Shown: in pieces, positions 50,923 through 59,040 of the stretch
How positions within the stretch are numbered: position 1 is the stretch's first letter
Layout of the letters: each line of letters opens with the position of its first letter
Origin: Chloroflexota bacterium
GTDB lineage: Bacteria > Chloroflexota > Anaerolineae > Aggregatilineales > Phototrophicaceae
Direction of reading: 5' to 3'
DNA length: 64,000 nucleotides
Assembly (NCBI GenBank): GCA_016223085.1
Contig: JACRPS010000021.1
Coordinates: 1 to 64,000 of the forward strand
The notes under the pieces: model-generated
The model's database searches: none
The model's input: only the letters and a program-made list of their open reading frames with translations
What the model was told of the DNA's origin: nothing
Program-made: the position numbers and the translations under genes

Positions 50923-51975
50923 TCATAAAATGTGTTCCGAATCGCCTGCTCTTTCCGGTAACAAGCTGGCAATGGATACACATCGCCCTTCCCTGGCCGA
51001 CACGATACAGGCCTGAACCATCGCCAGCGACCATAGATGGTCGGCACCACTGCATTGAAGTGGTTGATGGTCAACCACCGTATCCACAAATGCGTCGAGT
51101 AATCCCTGTGTTTCGGTAATCCACTGCTCATGGGGGGGCAGTTCGACCCGGGTCAGGGCTGCCGCCGTGCGTTCGGCGTAGAACAGTTCTCCGAACTGGT
51201 GGCGCTGGGTGATGATGCCGTTGGTGCAGTCGGTGCGCCACTCAAAATGGGGTTCAGCCCACCCGCTTTGCCACGTGCCCTGATAATTGACCACCAGCCC
51301 ACCCTCGAACGTAAACAGCGCGGCAACATTGGCGTCACTGGCGTACATGCTCCACGACGGATTCCACGTCACGCACTGCACCGTCAGCGGCGTTCTCCCG
51401 TAGACATAGCGCAGCAGGTCAAAATGATGGATGGACTGCTCCCACAGCATCGGCTGGTCCATCGTCAGTGGATATTTGTTCAGATCAGGCCGATTGCCGT
51501 CCCGGTAACGTTCGTAGGTAAAGCGGGCGAATTCCGGCTGGCCAACGGTTGCTTCTGCCAGCAGACGCTGGGTTGCTTTGGTGACGGCCAGGTAGCGGAA
51601 GTTGAGGCCGACCATCAGCGGCACGGCAGCATGTTCCGCCCGCGCCACCATCTCCGCCGCTTCGTGTACATCTAGCGCCAGCGGCTTTTCAACCAGCAGA
51701 GGAATATTCCGCCGAACCGCCGCTTCGACCTGATCCAGCCGCCCGACCGGCGGGTTTGCCAGCAGCAGCGCGCCCGCATCTGGCACCGCTTCCAGCGCCG
51801 CTTCCGGGGTATCAAACGCCGGACGCGCGCCGTACTGCGCTGCCATGCGGTCACGGGCTGCCAGGTTTGGGTCGGCATAGGCAGCGATCTCGCAGCAGGG
51901 CGACCGGGAAATGACTTCCGCCCAGTGCCGCCCGCGCACGCCCAATCCAGCCAGAATAATTCGTAGGGGTTTCAC
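50923..51975 (-). CDS. Gfo/Idh/MocA-family dehydrogenase
   Basis: A 350-residue NAD(P)-dependent oxidoreductase. I place the start at GTG 51975 (VKPLRIILAGLGVRGRHW), which has GGAG eight bases upstream and a GTGA overlap with the epimerase stop. Rossmann loop GLGVRGR (about 9-15), catalytic VEKPLALDVHEAAEM (about 93-107) and the IHHFDLLRYVYG helix with H-x-x-D (about 182). Different in sequence from the Gfo/Idh protein at 44788, so two separate oxidation steps or two substrates are likely. Confidence 0.9.
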   Translation of the reverse strand: MKPLRIILAGLGVRGRHWAEVISRSPCCEIAAYADPNLAARDRMAAQYGARPAFDTPEAALEAVPDAGALLLANPPVGRLDQVEAAVRRNIPLLVEKPLALDVHEAAEMVARAEHAAVPLMVGLNFRYLAVTKATQRLLAEATVGQPEFARFTYERYRDGNRPDLNKYPLTMDQPMLWEQSIHHFDLLRYVYGRTPLTVQCVTWNPSWSMYASDANVAALFTFEGGLVVNYQGTWQSGWAEPHFEWRTDCTNGIITQRHQFGELFYAERTAAALTRVELPPHEQWITETQGLLDAFVDTVVDHQPLQCSGADHLWSLAMVQACIVSAREGRCVSIASLLPERAGDSEHIL

Positions 51976-52928
51976 GCTGTCATCTCCAGCTTGCACTGCC
52001 AGTCCACCACCTGCCGGATACCCGCTGCCAGTGGCGTCCAGCCAGCGAAGCCCGTTTCCGCGTGCAGGCGTTGGCTGGACAGATAGCCGCGCCGGGTCAG
52101 CGGAGGAATACCCGGTTCGTCACCCTCGCGTAGTTCGATGCGAACATCAGGCAAAACGGCCTGAATCGCGGCGGCGATGTCCAGGGGCGTTAACACCTGC
52201 CCGGATGCAACGTTATACAGCGCGTGGTTCAGACGGGGCGGCAGTAACAGGTGGTAAATGGCTTCGCCCACGTCCGGCGCGAATGTCCAATCCCGGCCTT
52301 CACTCGAACGGTAAACGGTGATGCCGCCGGTTTCGACCGCCTGCCGCACCAGCCGCGCCACCAGACTGACACGCGGGCGGCTGGGCCGCCAGAGTTCCCC
52401 CGTCCCGTAAATATTGCTCAGGCGCACCGCCACCACATCGCGCCCGTACTCCTCGCGCAGCGTCTCCACCAGCGATTCAAGCGTCTGTTTGGCGACAGCG
52501 TACAGGCCGCGCGGCGACGTTGGGGCGGTTTCGTCCACCGGGCCGGGCGTGGTTTCGCGGAACACCGCCGACGAACTGAGCAGCACCACTCGGCGCGCGC
52601 CGTTCCGCTGCGCCCATTCCAGCGCCGCCAGCGCCGGGTCGAGGTTGGCGCGCAGGTTCGCTTCGGGCGTTTGCGCCAGTTCGTCCGGCGCGGCAGTGAT
52701 GGCCGCCGCGTGAATCACGTAATCAACCGCCTGGTCGGGAAGCGTTCCGGCGTCAGCTTCCGTATAAACAAGCTGCTGCCCCGAGGCCGTCTGCCAGACC
52801 TGTACCAGCGTGGAATCAAACTGCTGGTCAACAGCAGTCACGGCACAGCCTCGATGCAATAGCGCCTCGACCAGATGGCGGCCAACAAAGCCGCCCGCCC
52901 CCGTGACCAGCACCCGCGCGGCGGTCAT
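51972..52928 (-). CDS. NAD-dependent epimerase/dehydratase family protein
   Basis: A 318-residue extended SDR started at the ATG at 52928 (MTAARVLVTGAGGFVGRHLVE). GxxGxxG loop GAGGFVG at about 10-16, catalytic Ser/Thr region VLLSSSAVF, Y-x3-K in GLYAVAKQTLESL (about 148-160) and the RLSNIYG segment. It is of the UDP-glucose-epimerase-like/sugar-lactone dehydrogenase type; the nucleotide-sugar tail is short, so uronate or free-sugar dehydrogenase activity is possible. ATGA overlap with the GntR gene and GTGA overlap with the Gfo/Idh gene. Confidence 0.88.
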   Translation of the reverse strand: MTAARVLVTGAGGFVGRHLVEALLHRGCAVTAVDQQFDSTLVQVWQTASGQQLVYTEADAGTLPDQAVDYVIHAAAITAAPDELAQTPEANLRANLDPALAALEWAQRNGARRVVLLSSSAVFRETTPGPVDETAPTSPRGLYAVAKQTLESLVETLREEYGRDVVAVRLSNIYGTGELWRPSRPRVSLVARLVRQAVETGGITVYRSSEGRDWTFAPDVGEAIYHLLLPPRLNHALYNVASGQVLTPLDIAAAIQAVLPDVRIELREGDEPGIPPLTRRGYLSSQRLHAETGFAGWTPLAAGIRQVVDWQCKLEMTA

Positions 52929-53617
52929 GACTCGTCGCCGTTCTGGGACTCGTCCCAATTTTCAGCCACCAGATCACCGGACGAGGCGACGTGTTCCTGA
53001 ATCAGCCGCACAGCCCGCGCCTCGTCGCCCTGTTCAATCGCTTCAATAATGGGCAGATGGTTGTAGGCAATCTGCCGGATGTCGGTGTTACGCTCGTTAC
53101 GCAGTGCCATCACCTGCCGCACGCGCATGGATACGGTGCTCCACGTCACGCCCAGCAGACTGTGGCCGCTTAGCTCAATCAGCGTGTCATGGAAGCGCCG
53201 GTCAATCCGGTTGACCGTTTTCAGGTCGCCGGCTTCGGCGGCGGCCAGCATTTCATCAAAGCACTGGCGGAGACGGGTTACATCTTCCGGGTTCGCACGC
53301 GCCGCCACGCGCTGCACGGCGAAGGTTTCCAGCACGCTGCGCAGGCTGTACAGTTCCTCGATATCCGTTTTGGTCAACTGCCGCACGACCGTACCCCGGT
53401 AGGGAACGGTTTCGACCAGCCCTTCGCGGCTCAGGATTTGCAGCGCCTCGCGCAGTGGGGCACGGCTGATGCCGAGGCGCGCGGCAAATTCCACCTCTAC
53501 CAACTGCTGGCCCGGTTTCAGTTCGCCGCTGACAATCGCGTCCCGCAGCACGTCAAGGACTCGCTCGCGCAGCGGCTTGTTTTCGATGTGTGGCAGGACT
53601 GCGCTGTTTTCCGTCAT
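52925..53617 (-). CDS. GntR-family (FCD subfamily) transcriptional regulator
   Basis: A 230-residue regulator started at the ATG at 53617 (MTENSAVLPHIENKPLRERV). The winged HTH at about 12-80 contains VLDVLRDAIVSGELKPGQQLVEVEFAARLGISRAPLREALQILSREGLVE, the FadR/FCD-type reading head. The C-terminal FCD domain (about 90-215) carries the metal-site His residues (RFHDTLIELSGH, YNHLPIIEAI and LIQEHV). FCD regulators bind carboxylic acids through the metal. It is the first gene of the left operon and faces the DUF4438 operon, with a palindromic operator covering both promoters. Confidence 0.94.
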   Translation of the reverse strand: MTENSAVLPHIENKPLRERVLDVLRDAIVSGELKPGQQLVEVEFAARLGISRAPLREALQILSREGLVETVPYRGTVVRQLTKTDIEELYSLRSVLETFAVQRVAARANPEDVTRLRQCFDEMLAAAEAGDLKTVNRIDRRFHDTLIELSGHSLLGVTWSTVSMRVRQVMALRNERNTDIRQIAYNHLPIIEAIEQGDEARAVRLIQEHVASSGDLVAENWDESQNGDES

Positions 53618-53621
53618 TTGC

Positions 53622-53650
53622 TTGACAACATCCCCTGGTGAACCTATAAT
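53622..53650 (+). promoter_or_regulatory. Consensus promoter of the right (DUF4438) operon
   Basis: TTGACA at 53622-53627, TATAAT at 53645-53650, 17-base spacer, a full consensus match. It begins five bases from the GntR start codon and reads away from it, with transcription starting inside the palindrome near 53657. Confidence 0.85.
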
Positions 53651-53654
53651 CTGC

Positions 53655-53688
53655 GTCGTCTGTAGACTGTCGACAGTTGACAGACGAC
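53655..53688. promoter_or_regulatory. 34-bp palindromic operator between the two operons
   Basis: Outer arms GTCGTCTGT / ACAGACGAC and inner ACTGTCGACAGT share one centre (between 53671 and 53672); only two base pairs mismatch. It contains GTAGAC, GTCGAC and GTTGAC at 7-bp spacing, like the GTnnAC cores bound by FadR/FCD regulators. It covers the predicted start sites of both promoters, so binding should block both. Confidence 0.8.
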
Positions 53689-53698
53689 ATTGGGTGTG

Positions 53699-53727
53699 AT
53701 TATAGGAACTCCCATCCAAAGAGTCAA
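53699..53727 (-). promoter_or_regulatory. Promoter of the left (GntR) operon
   Basis: On the minus strand TTGACT (53727-53722) and TATAAT (53704-53699) are 17 bases apart. It faces the promoter at 53622, so both transcripts cross the palindrome and overlap by about 35 bases. Confidence 0.82.
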
Positions 53728-53785
53728 GCAATTCAGCGAATTGGTGTTTATTAAAAGATTGGCTTTACCACAAGGGGGACTGCTT

Positions 53786-54655
53786 ATGCCGCTGTCCACA
53801 AACGAATCGGTATTGGTTGAGATGGCCGTCACTGGCAATATCAGCCAGCCCAGTTTGCGCTACCCCGGTTATACACTGGATGCACACGGTGTTGGGCGCG
53901 TGTGGCCCGGTATGTCCGGCGTCGTCTATAACACCCGCGTTGGCGACCCGGCTTTCGGCTGGGCGGCTGACCACGTTGAACCGGGCGTTTCCATCGCTAA
54001 TCCCGACAGCGCCGCCGAATTCGCCCTGCACTACCTGACCTGTATTGGCAATCGCGCCGTCGTCACCAGCGGCCTGGCAAAAGGCGCGGAAGGCATCGTC
54101 ACCGGCGAACACGCCCGGCTGCTGGTGGACTTTCCGCCGGACGTAAACGACCTGCTGTGCGTGGGGGATTCGATTCAGATTATCGCGCACGGGCGCGGGT
54201 TGGCCTTCACCGATTTTCCCCAGATTGAACTGAAAAAGTGCAGCCCCAAACTCATCAAAAGCATCCCCCTTGAAGTCGTGGACGGCGGCAACAAACTGCG
54301 CGTGCCGGTCACGATGGAACTGCCGCCGCGCATCATGGGTTCGGGCGCGGAACTGAACTCCGAGTACGTGGATCAGGACTTAATGTCTGGCGACCGCGAG
54401 TTAATGGCTGAACTGGGCATTGACCGAATGCGGTTGGGCGATCTGGTGGTGATTCCCGACGCCGACCACCGCTGGGGGCGCGGCTACCGTAAGGGCGCGG
54501 TTACGATTGCGCTGTGCATTCACGGCGATTCGGTCATGACCGGGCACGGTCCCGGCATTCTCACCCTGATGAGCGCGCCGGAACCCTGCATTGAATGGGT
54601 GATTGACCCGCGCGCCAATATTGCCAATTATCTCAACATCCGCGAGGACTTATGA
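53786..54655 (+). CDS. DUF4438 domain protein 1
   Basis: A 289-residue cytoplasmic protein started at the ATG at 53786 (MPLSTNESVLVEMAVTGNIS) behind AAGGGGGA. Features shared with its neighbour: GVVYNTRVGDPAFGWAADHVEPGVSI (about 46-71), LTCIGNRAVVTSGLAKGAEGIVTGEH (about 85-110), LPPRIMGSGAEL and GRGYRKGAVTIALCIHGDSVMTGHGPGI (about 233-260). It fits DUF4438, whose members have solved folds but, to my knowledge, no assigned activity. Conserved D-H-V-E-P, G-x-G and HGD residues look like a binding or catalytic site. First gene of the right operon; ATGA overlap with its paralogue. Confidence 0.78.
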   Translation: MPLSTNESVLVEMAVTGNISQPSLRYPGYTLDAHGVGRVWPGMSGVVYNTRVGDPAFGWAADHVEPGVSIANPDSAAEFALHYLTCIGNRAVVTSGLAKGAEGIVTGEHARLLVDFPPDVNDLLCVGDSIQIIAHGRGLAFTDFPQIELKKCSPKLIKSIPLEVVDGGNKLRVPVTMELPPRIMGSGAELNSEYVDQDLMSGDRELMAELGIDRMRLGDLVVIPDADHRWGRGYRKGAVTIALCIHGDSVMTGHGPGILTLMSAPEPCIEWVIDPRANIANYLNIREDL

Positions 54656-55533
54656 GTGTCAGAACCAACGCCGACAGGCTGGTATGCGTTTCGGTCATGG
54701 GGCAAATCGCTTCGCCCGCTTTCCCCGGCCTGCCCGCCGTCCCTTACCAACTGGACGCGCAGGGGCGGCCTTTCCTGCTGCCCACTTACGGCGGCATCGT
54801 CTATAACGTCTCGGTGGGCGATTCGGCTTACGGCTGGATGGCCGACTGCATCCATCCTGGCGTCAGTATTTCACTCAAGGACGACAACGGCAACCGGGGG
54901 CTGAACCTGCTGGCCTGTGTCGGCAATACGGCGGTGGTGATGAGCGGCGACGCGAAGGGCGCGCGCGGTATTGTGACGGGTAAATCCGGGCGTTTCTCGG
55001 AACACGTCATCATTCACTTCGAGCGAGCCGCGCGCGAGAAAATGGCGATTGGCGACAAGATTGTTGTTCGTTCGCAGGGTGTCGGCCTGGAACTGGCTGA
55101 CCATCCCGGCGTGCAGTTCAAAAGCTGCTCGGTCGAGCTGCTGGAAGGGCTGGAAGTCACCAGCAGTCCAGACGGCAAACTGAACGTGCCGGTTGTCGGC
55201 CACGTGCCGCCGCACTTGCTGGGCGCGGGCGCGGGGCTGACCAGCGAAGGCGGCTCAGTACACATCCAGTCTGCCGACAGGGAGGCGCTGGCGTTGGCCG
55301 GGCTGGACAAACTGCGGTTGGGCGACGTGGTGGCGCTGACGGATTACGACAGCAGTTGGAATCACGGTTATCTGCGCGGCGCAGTCGGCATTGGTGTCGT
55401 CGGGCAGGGCGACAGCCCGCGCAACGGTTACGGCCCCGGCATCACGCTGCTGATGACCAGCATGACCGGCGGCATTAACCCGGTGGTCACGCCAGGCGTG
55501 AATCTGAAAGATGTTTTTTCTCTGCAAAATTAG
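54652..55533 (+). CDS. DUF4438 domain protein 2
   Basis: A 293-residue paralogue of the preceding protein, starting MSVRTNADRLVCVSVMGQIA. It aligns along its length: GIVYNVSVGDSAYGWMADCIHPGVSI (about 46-71), LLACVGNTAVVMSGDAKGARGIVTGK, PHLLGAGAGLTSEGG and HGYLRGAVGIGVVGQGDSPRNGYGPGI. The D-H-V-E-P of copy 1 is D-C-I-H-P here and HGD becomes QGD, so the two copies have different polar residues in the shared pocket. The start codon overlaps the previous stop, which implies coupled translation and perhaps a heteromeric complex. Confidence 0.78.
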   Translation: MSVRTNADRLVCVSVMGQIASPAFPGLPAVPYQLDAQGRPFLLPTYGGIVYNVSVGDSAYGWMADCIHPGVSISLKDDNGNRGLNLLACVGNTAVVMSGDAKGARGIVTGKSGRFSEHVIIHFERAAREKMAIGDKIVVRSQGVGLELADHPGVQFKSCSVELLEGLEVTSSPDGKLNVPVVGHVPPHLLGAGAGLTSEGGSVHIQSADREALALAGLDKLRLGDVVALTDYDSSWNHGYLRGAVGIGVVGQGDSPRNGYGPGITLLMTSMTGGINPVVTPGVNLKDVFSLQN

Positions 55534-55542
55534 GAGTTTCCC

Positions 55543-56010
55543 ATGCAGAACGGCACGTACATTAAACACATGGCCTTCGCCGTGCGCGATGCCAACGCGG
55601 CGCTGAAGACGTATCAGGATTTGCTCGGAGTCGGGCAGGACGCCGAGGTGAAGGATTACCCCAAGTCACGCAACCGCGTGGCGCTGTTTTACGTCGGTGA
55701 CGTGGAATACCAGCTTTGCCAGTCATTAGATGAAGGCGGGCGCTTCGACGCCTGGATCAAACAGCGCGGCTACGAAGGGCTGCACCACATCTGCTACGCC
55801 GTGCCGGACATTAACGCGGCGCTGGCGGAGGCGCAGGCCAGGGGCGCAACGCTCAGGGAATGCAGCGCGTGTAAGGTCAAGGGCAGCCACCCACACCCCG
55901 AAGGCTGGGTGGCGTTCCTCGATCAGGAAGCGGGCGGCATCGAACTGGAACTGATGCAGGTCTACACGCCGGAACAACTGGAAGCATACAAAGCGGTTAA
56001 GGGAATCTAG
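55543..56010 (+). CDS. VOC-family (glyoxalase/epimerase fold) protein
   Basis: A 155-residue protein with two beta-alpha-beta3 modules. Probable metal ligands are H9 (YIKHMAFAV), E56 (DVEYQL), H81 or H82 (GLHHICYAV) and E134 or E136 (GIELELM), the pattern of methylmalonyl-CoA epimerase and related isomerases. AGGAG site before the ATG. In this operon it may isomerise or epimerise a small acid, or open a ring; sequence does not decide. The next gene starts 3 bases after the stop. Confidence 0.88.
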   Translation: MQNGTYIKHMAFAVRDANAALKTYQDLLGVGQDAEVKDYPKSRNRVALFYVGDVEYQLCQSLDEGGRFDAWIKQRGYEGLHHICYAVPDINAALAEAQARGATLRECSACKVKGSHPHPEGWVAFLDQEAGGIELELMQVYTPEQLEAYKAVKGI

Positions 56011-56013
56011 GGA

Positions 56014-57141
56014 ATGGGTATCACGCTGGTGCGCGTCCCGGTAGACGCGCTCGAACAGTTCACCCTCGCCTGCTTCCTGGCGATGGGCGTGCCGCAGGAC
56101 GAGGCGGAGATGTGCACGCGCGGCCTGATGCACAGCGAGCTGCGTTGCCTGCCCGGACAGGGACAGGGCGTGCGCCGTCTTCCTGTCTACTACGAACGAA
56201 TCAGCAAGGGCTACATTCAGCCCGGCGCGCCCTACGAAATCGTCAAGGAGTCGCCGTCGCTGGCGCTGGTGGACGCGCACAACGGCCTCGGCTCGCCGGC
56301 GGCCCAACGCGCCATGCGCCTTGCGGTGAAGAAGGCCAAAGAGACGGGCATGGGCACGGTGCTGGTTAAAAACAGTACCCACTTTGGCAGCGCCGCCGTG
56401 CCCGCCCTGATCGCGGTGGAAAACGACTGCATTGGCGTCGCCTATACCAACGCCGGCCCGGAGATGGCCCCTTGGGGTGGCGCGTCCGGCGTGACCGGCA
56501 CCAACCCCTGGGGCATCGCCGCGCCTACCGGCGTCGGTTTTCCGCTGGTGCTGGACATCGCGCTGACGACTGCGGGCAAGGGCATGATGCAGTGGTACGC
56601 CCGGCAGGGCAGGAAGATGCCGCTGGATTGGGCGCTCACGCCGGAGGGCGAAGAAACCGACGACCCGAACGCGGCCATGAAGGGCTTCCTGCTGCCGATT
56701 GGACAGCACAAGGGTTACGGTCTGGCGGTGATGACGGATGTTCTCACCGGAATCCTCGGCGGTGCGGGCTTTGGCCTGATGCCGTACAGCAACCCGTTCA
56801 AGCAGGATGTGTCGTACACCATGATCGCCTATGACATTGCGTGGTTCCGCCCGCTGGCCGATTTCAAGCGCGATGTGGACCAGTTCATCCACGACCTGAA
56901 GGCGGCGAAGAAGCGCCCCGGCGTGGCGGAGATTTTCGTCCCCGGCGAGCTGGACGCCCGCCGCGAAGCCGCCTACCGCGCGGACGGCGCACAGCTCGAC
57001 GCCGACATCTTCGACCAACTGGCGGAACTGGCTACCAAACTCAACATCCCGTTCCCGTTTGAACGCGAGGTCGTGCACGAAATCCCGATCGCAGCCGATG
57101 TAGCGCCGACCGATCTGGTAGCGCCGGGGGAGGCCGTATGA
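56014..57141 (+). CDS. Ldh2-family malate/L-lactate/ureidoglycolate-type dehydrogenase
   Basis: A 375-residue NAD(P)-dependent 2-hydroxy acid or cyclic-imine oxidoreductase of the Ldh_2 fold. Substrate-site features: HSELRCLPGQGQGVRRLPVYYERI (about 40-63) and the catalytic H123 in VKNSTHFGSAA. GGASGVTGTNPWGIAAPT (about 154-171) and LPIGQHKGYGLAVMTDVLTGILGG (about 228-251) are family signatures. Relatives include ureidoglycolate dehydrogenase (AllD), 2,3-diketogulonate reductase and piperideine-2-carboxylate reductase. The presence of an allantoinase-like gene nearby fits an AllD-like role but does not prove it. ATGA overlap with the next gene. Confidence 0.9.
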   Translation: MGITLVRVPVDALEQFTLACFLAMGVPQDEAEMCTRGLMHSELRCLPGQGQGVRRLPVYYERISKGYIQPGAPYEIVKESPSLALVDAHNGLGSPAAQRAMRLAVKKAKETGMGTVLVKNSTHFGSAAVPALIAVENDCIGVAYTNAGPEMAPWGGASGVTGTNPWGIAAPTGVGFPLVLDIALTTAGKGMMQWYARQGRKMPLDWALTPEGEETDDPNAAMKGFLLPIGQHKGYGLAVMTDVLTGILGGAGFGLMPYSNPFKQDVSYTMIAYDIAWFRPLADFKRDVDQFIHDLKAAKKRPGVAEIFVPGELDARREAAYRADGAQLDADIFDQLAELATKLNIPFPFEREVVHEIPIAADVAPTDLVAPGEAV

Positions 57142-57851
57142 CCGCGCAAACCCTATCTCGCCCACTGGCGGCGCGGGTGGCTGGCCTGCCGGAAGCCGCC
57201 GACAGCCTGCCGAATCCAGCCGTTCCCGCATCTGTCGCTCAGGCCGCCGCCGAGGCGTTGGCCGCCGGACACACGCACTACACCGACCGCCCCGGCGTGT
57301 TGAATCTGCGCCGGCGTGTGGTCGAAACGCTTGGCAAACATGATGGCATTGAACTGAGCGCCGATGAAGTGACGATCACCTGCGGCGCAACCGAAGCGCG
57401 CTTTGTCGCCCTCAAGCAGTTGGTCAAAGCCGGGACGGTGATTGCCTGCGCGGGTGATGGTCAGGCGATTGCGGCAGCGGCGCGTTTAATCGGCGCAGAA
57501 ATCACCAGCGACCCTGCGCCCGATGCGGCGGTCCGCCTCGTCTATCTGACGACCGCCGATGACCAGGCACGGGTGCAATCGCTGCTGGAACGAGCCGCCG
57601 CGCAGCAGGCGTGGATTGTGTGGGATACGTCGCCCGGTATGGGCAGTGGCTTCCACCCGGCGCAGAATCCGGCGCTGGCGGCGCAGGTCATCACCATTGG
57701 CAGCTTTTCGGCGGCGCTGCCGGGCTGGCGCGTCGGCTGGATGGCCGGGTCGCAGATGGCAAACAAACTGCGCGCCTACAAACAGAGCATGACGATTTGC
57801 ACCACCAGCGTGTCGCAGTGGGCGGCGCTGGGGCTGGAGGCGGATGGATGA
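57138..57851 (+). CDS. Truncated aminotransferase-like protein lacking the catalytic lysine
   Basis: A 237-residue protein resembling the middle part of fold-type I aminotransferases: HYTDRPGVLNLRRRVVETL (about 47-65), TCGATEARFVAL, WIVWDTSP (where SDE-x-Y should be) and GSFSAALPGWRVGWMAGS (188-205). In the last motif the PLP-binding Lys of S-F-S-K is A192, and the N-P-T-G segment is missing (VYLTTADDQ instead). The C-terminal domain is absent. It cannot act as an ordinary aminotransferase. Reading frame, coupling by ATGA overlaps on both sides and codon use look intact, so it may be a partner subunit rather than debris. Confidence 0.8.
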   Translation: MTAQTLSRPLAARVAGLPEAADSLPNPAVPASVAQAAAEALAAGHTHYTDRPGVLNLRRRVVETLGKHDGIELSADEVTITCGATEARFVALKQLVKAGTVIACAGDGQAIAAAARLIGAEITSDPAPDAAVRLVYLTTADDQARVQSLLERAAAQQAWIVWDTSPGMGSGFHPAQNPALAAQVITIGSFSAALPGWRVGWMAGSQMANKLRAYKQSMTICTTSVSQWAALGLEADG

Positions 57852-59032
57852 TTGCCAACCCGAACATTCCCGAAGACGTGCGCGCGGTGGCCTCGAACGG
57901 CACACAGCTTCGCTACAAGCTGATGGAACTGACCGCGCAGTACCCGGACGCCATCGCGCTCGGTCGCGGCGACCCAGACCTAGCCACGCCCGCACATATC
58001 ATCGCTGCCGCGAATGAGGCCGTCCGCCAGCAGCGTAGCGGCCTGTCGCCCGTCGCTGGCCTACCGGAACTGCGGCAGGCGGTTGCCGCCAAGCTGCGCC
58101 GCGAAAACGGGCTATCGGCTGAGGCCGAAAACGTCATCATCACCACCGGGGGGCAGGAAGGGCTGTTCCTCATCATGCAAACGCTGCTCGACCCCGGCGA
58201 CGAAGTGCTGGTGCCCGACCCGCGTTATACCTCTTACGATGAAGCCATCGAGAGCGCCGGCGGGCGCATGGTCTTAATCCCGACCGACCACGACGACGCC
58301 TTCAACCTGCGACCGGAAGCGGTCGAAGCGGCGATCACGCCGCGTACCAAAGCCGTGCTGATTATCACGCCGAGCAACCCGACCGGCGGCATCGTCACCG
58401 AAGACCGCCTGCGCCAGATTGCCGACATTGTTATCAAATACAACCTGATTGTCATCTCCGACGAGATTTACGAAAAGTTCCTGTACGATAGCTGGCGGCA
58501 CTTCAGCATCGGCTCGCTGCCCGGCATGGAAGAGCGCACCATCACACTGAACGGCTTCTCCAAGACCTATGCCATGACCGGCTTCCGCGTCGGCTTCGTC
58601 GCCGCGCCGGTCAACTTCATTCAGGCGATGGTGAAGGTCAAAGCCGCGACCACCGGCCCGGCGGCGACCATCAGCCAGTGGGCGGGATTGGCCGCGCTGA
58701 CCGGCCCGGTTGAGCCGCTGCGCGAGTTCCAGCGCATCTATACCGAGCGCCGTCAGATCATGATGGACGGCCTGCGCACCATGCACCTCGATTTCAGCGA
58801 CCCGCGCGGCGCGTTTTTTCTGTGGACGAACAGTTCTTCCACCGGCATCCACGCCACCGAACTGTCGTATCTGCTGCTGAAAGAGGGGCGCGTCCTGATT
58901 TTCCCCGGCACTAGTTTTGGCGAAAACTGGGGCGGTTACCTGCGAATCAGCATTTTGCAGTCCACTGACCTGCTGCGCGAAGCCCTTGACCGGATGCAAC
59001 CGATTATCGCCCGCTACCGGGCCAACCACTGA
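57848..59032 (+). CDS. PLP-dependent class I/II aminotransferase
   Basis: A 394-residue enzyme started at the ATG at 57848, which overlaps the previous stop (ATGA); the open frame upstream of it overlaps the previous gene out of frame. All key residues are present: SNPTG near 176-180 (N177), D205 and Y208 in ISDEIYE, Schiff-base K239 in LNGFSKTYAMTGFRVGF and C-terminal GGYLRIS Arg for the carboxylate. It belongs to the aspartate aminotransferase group I-gamma-like family. It directly follows the lysine-less homologue, so hetero-oligomer formation is conceivable. Confidence 0.93.
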   Translation: MIANPNIPEDVRAVASNGTQLRYKLMELTAQYPDAIALGRGDPDLATPAHIIAAANEAVRQQRSGLSPVAGLPELRQAVAAKLRRENGLSAEAENVIITTGGQEGLFLIMQTLLDPGDEVLVPDPRYTSYDEAIESAGGRMVLIPTDHDDAFNLRPEAVEAAITPRTKAVLIITPSNPTGGIVTEDRLRQIADIVIKYNLIVISDEIYEKFLYDSWRHFSIGSLPGMEERTITLNGFSKTYAMTGFRVGFVAAPVNFIQAMVKVKAATTGPAATISQWAGLAALTGPVEPLREFQRIYTERRQIMMDGLRTMHLDFSDPRGAFFLWTNSSSTGIHATELSYLLLKEGRVLIFPGTSFGENWGGYLRISILQSTDLLREALDRMQPIIARYRANH

Positions 59033-59040
59033 GGAGAGGA

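Noticed and set aside
55726-57231. A 501-codon open frame antisense to the VOC and Ldh2-type genes
   Set aside because: His/Arg-rich low-complexity translation covering two well-supported genes; a codon-bias shadow.
57611-57847. N-terminal extension of the intact aminotransferase
   Set aside because: It runs out of frame through the truncated homologue; the ATG at 57848 with ATGA coupling is the natural start.
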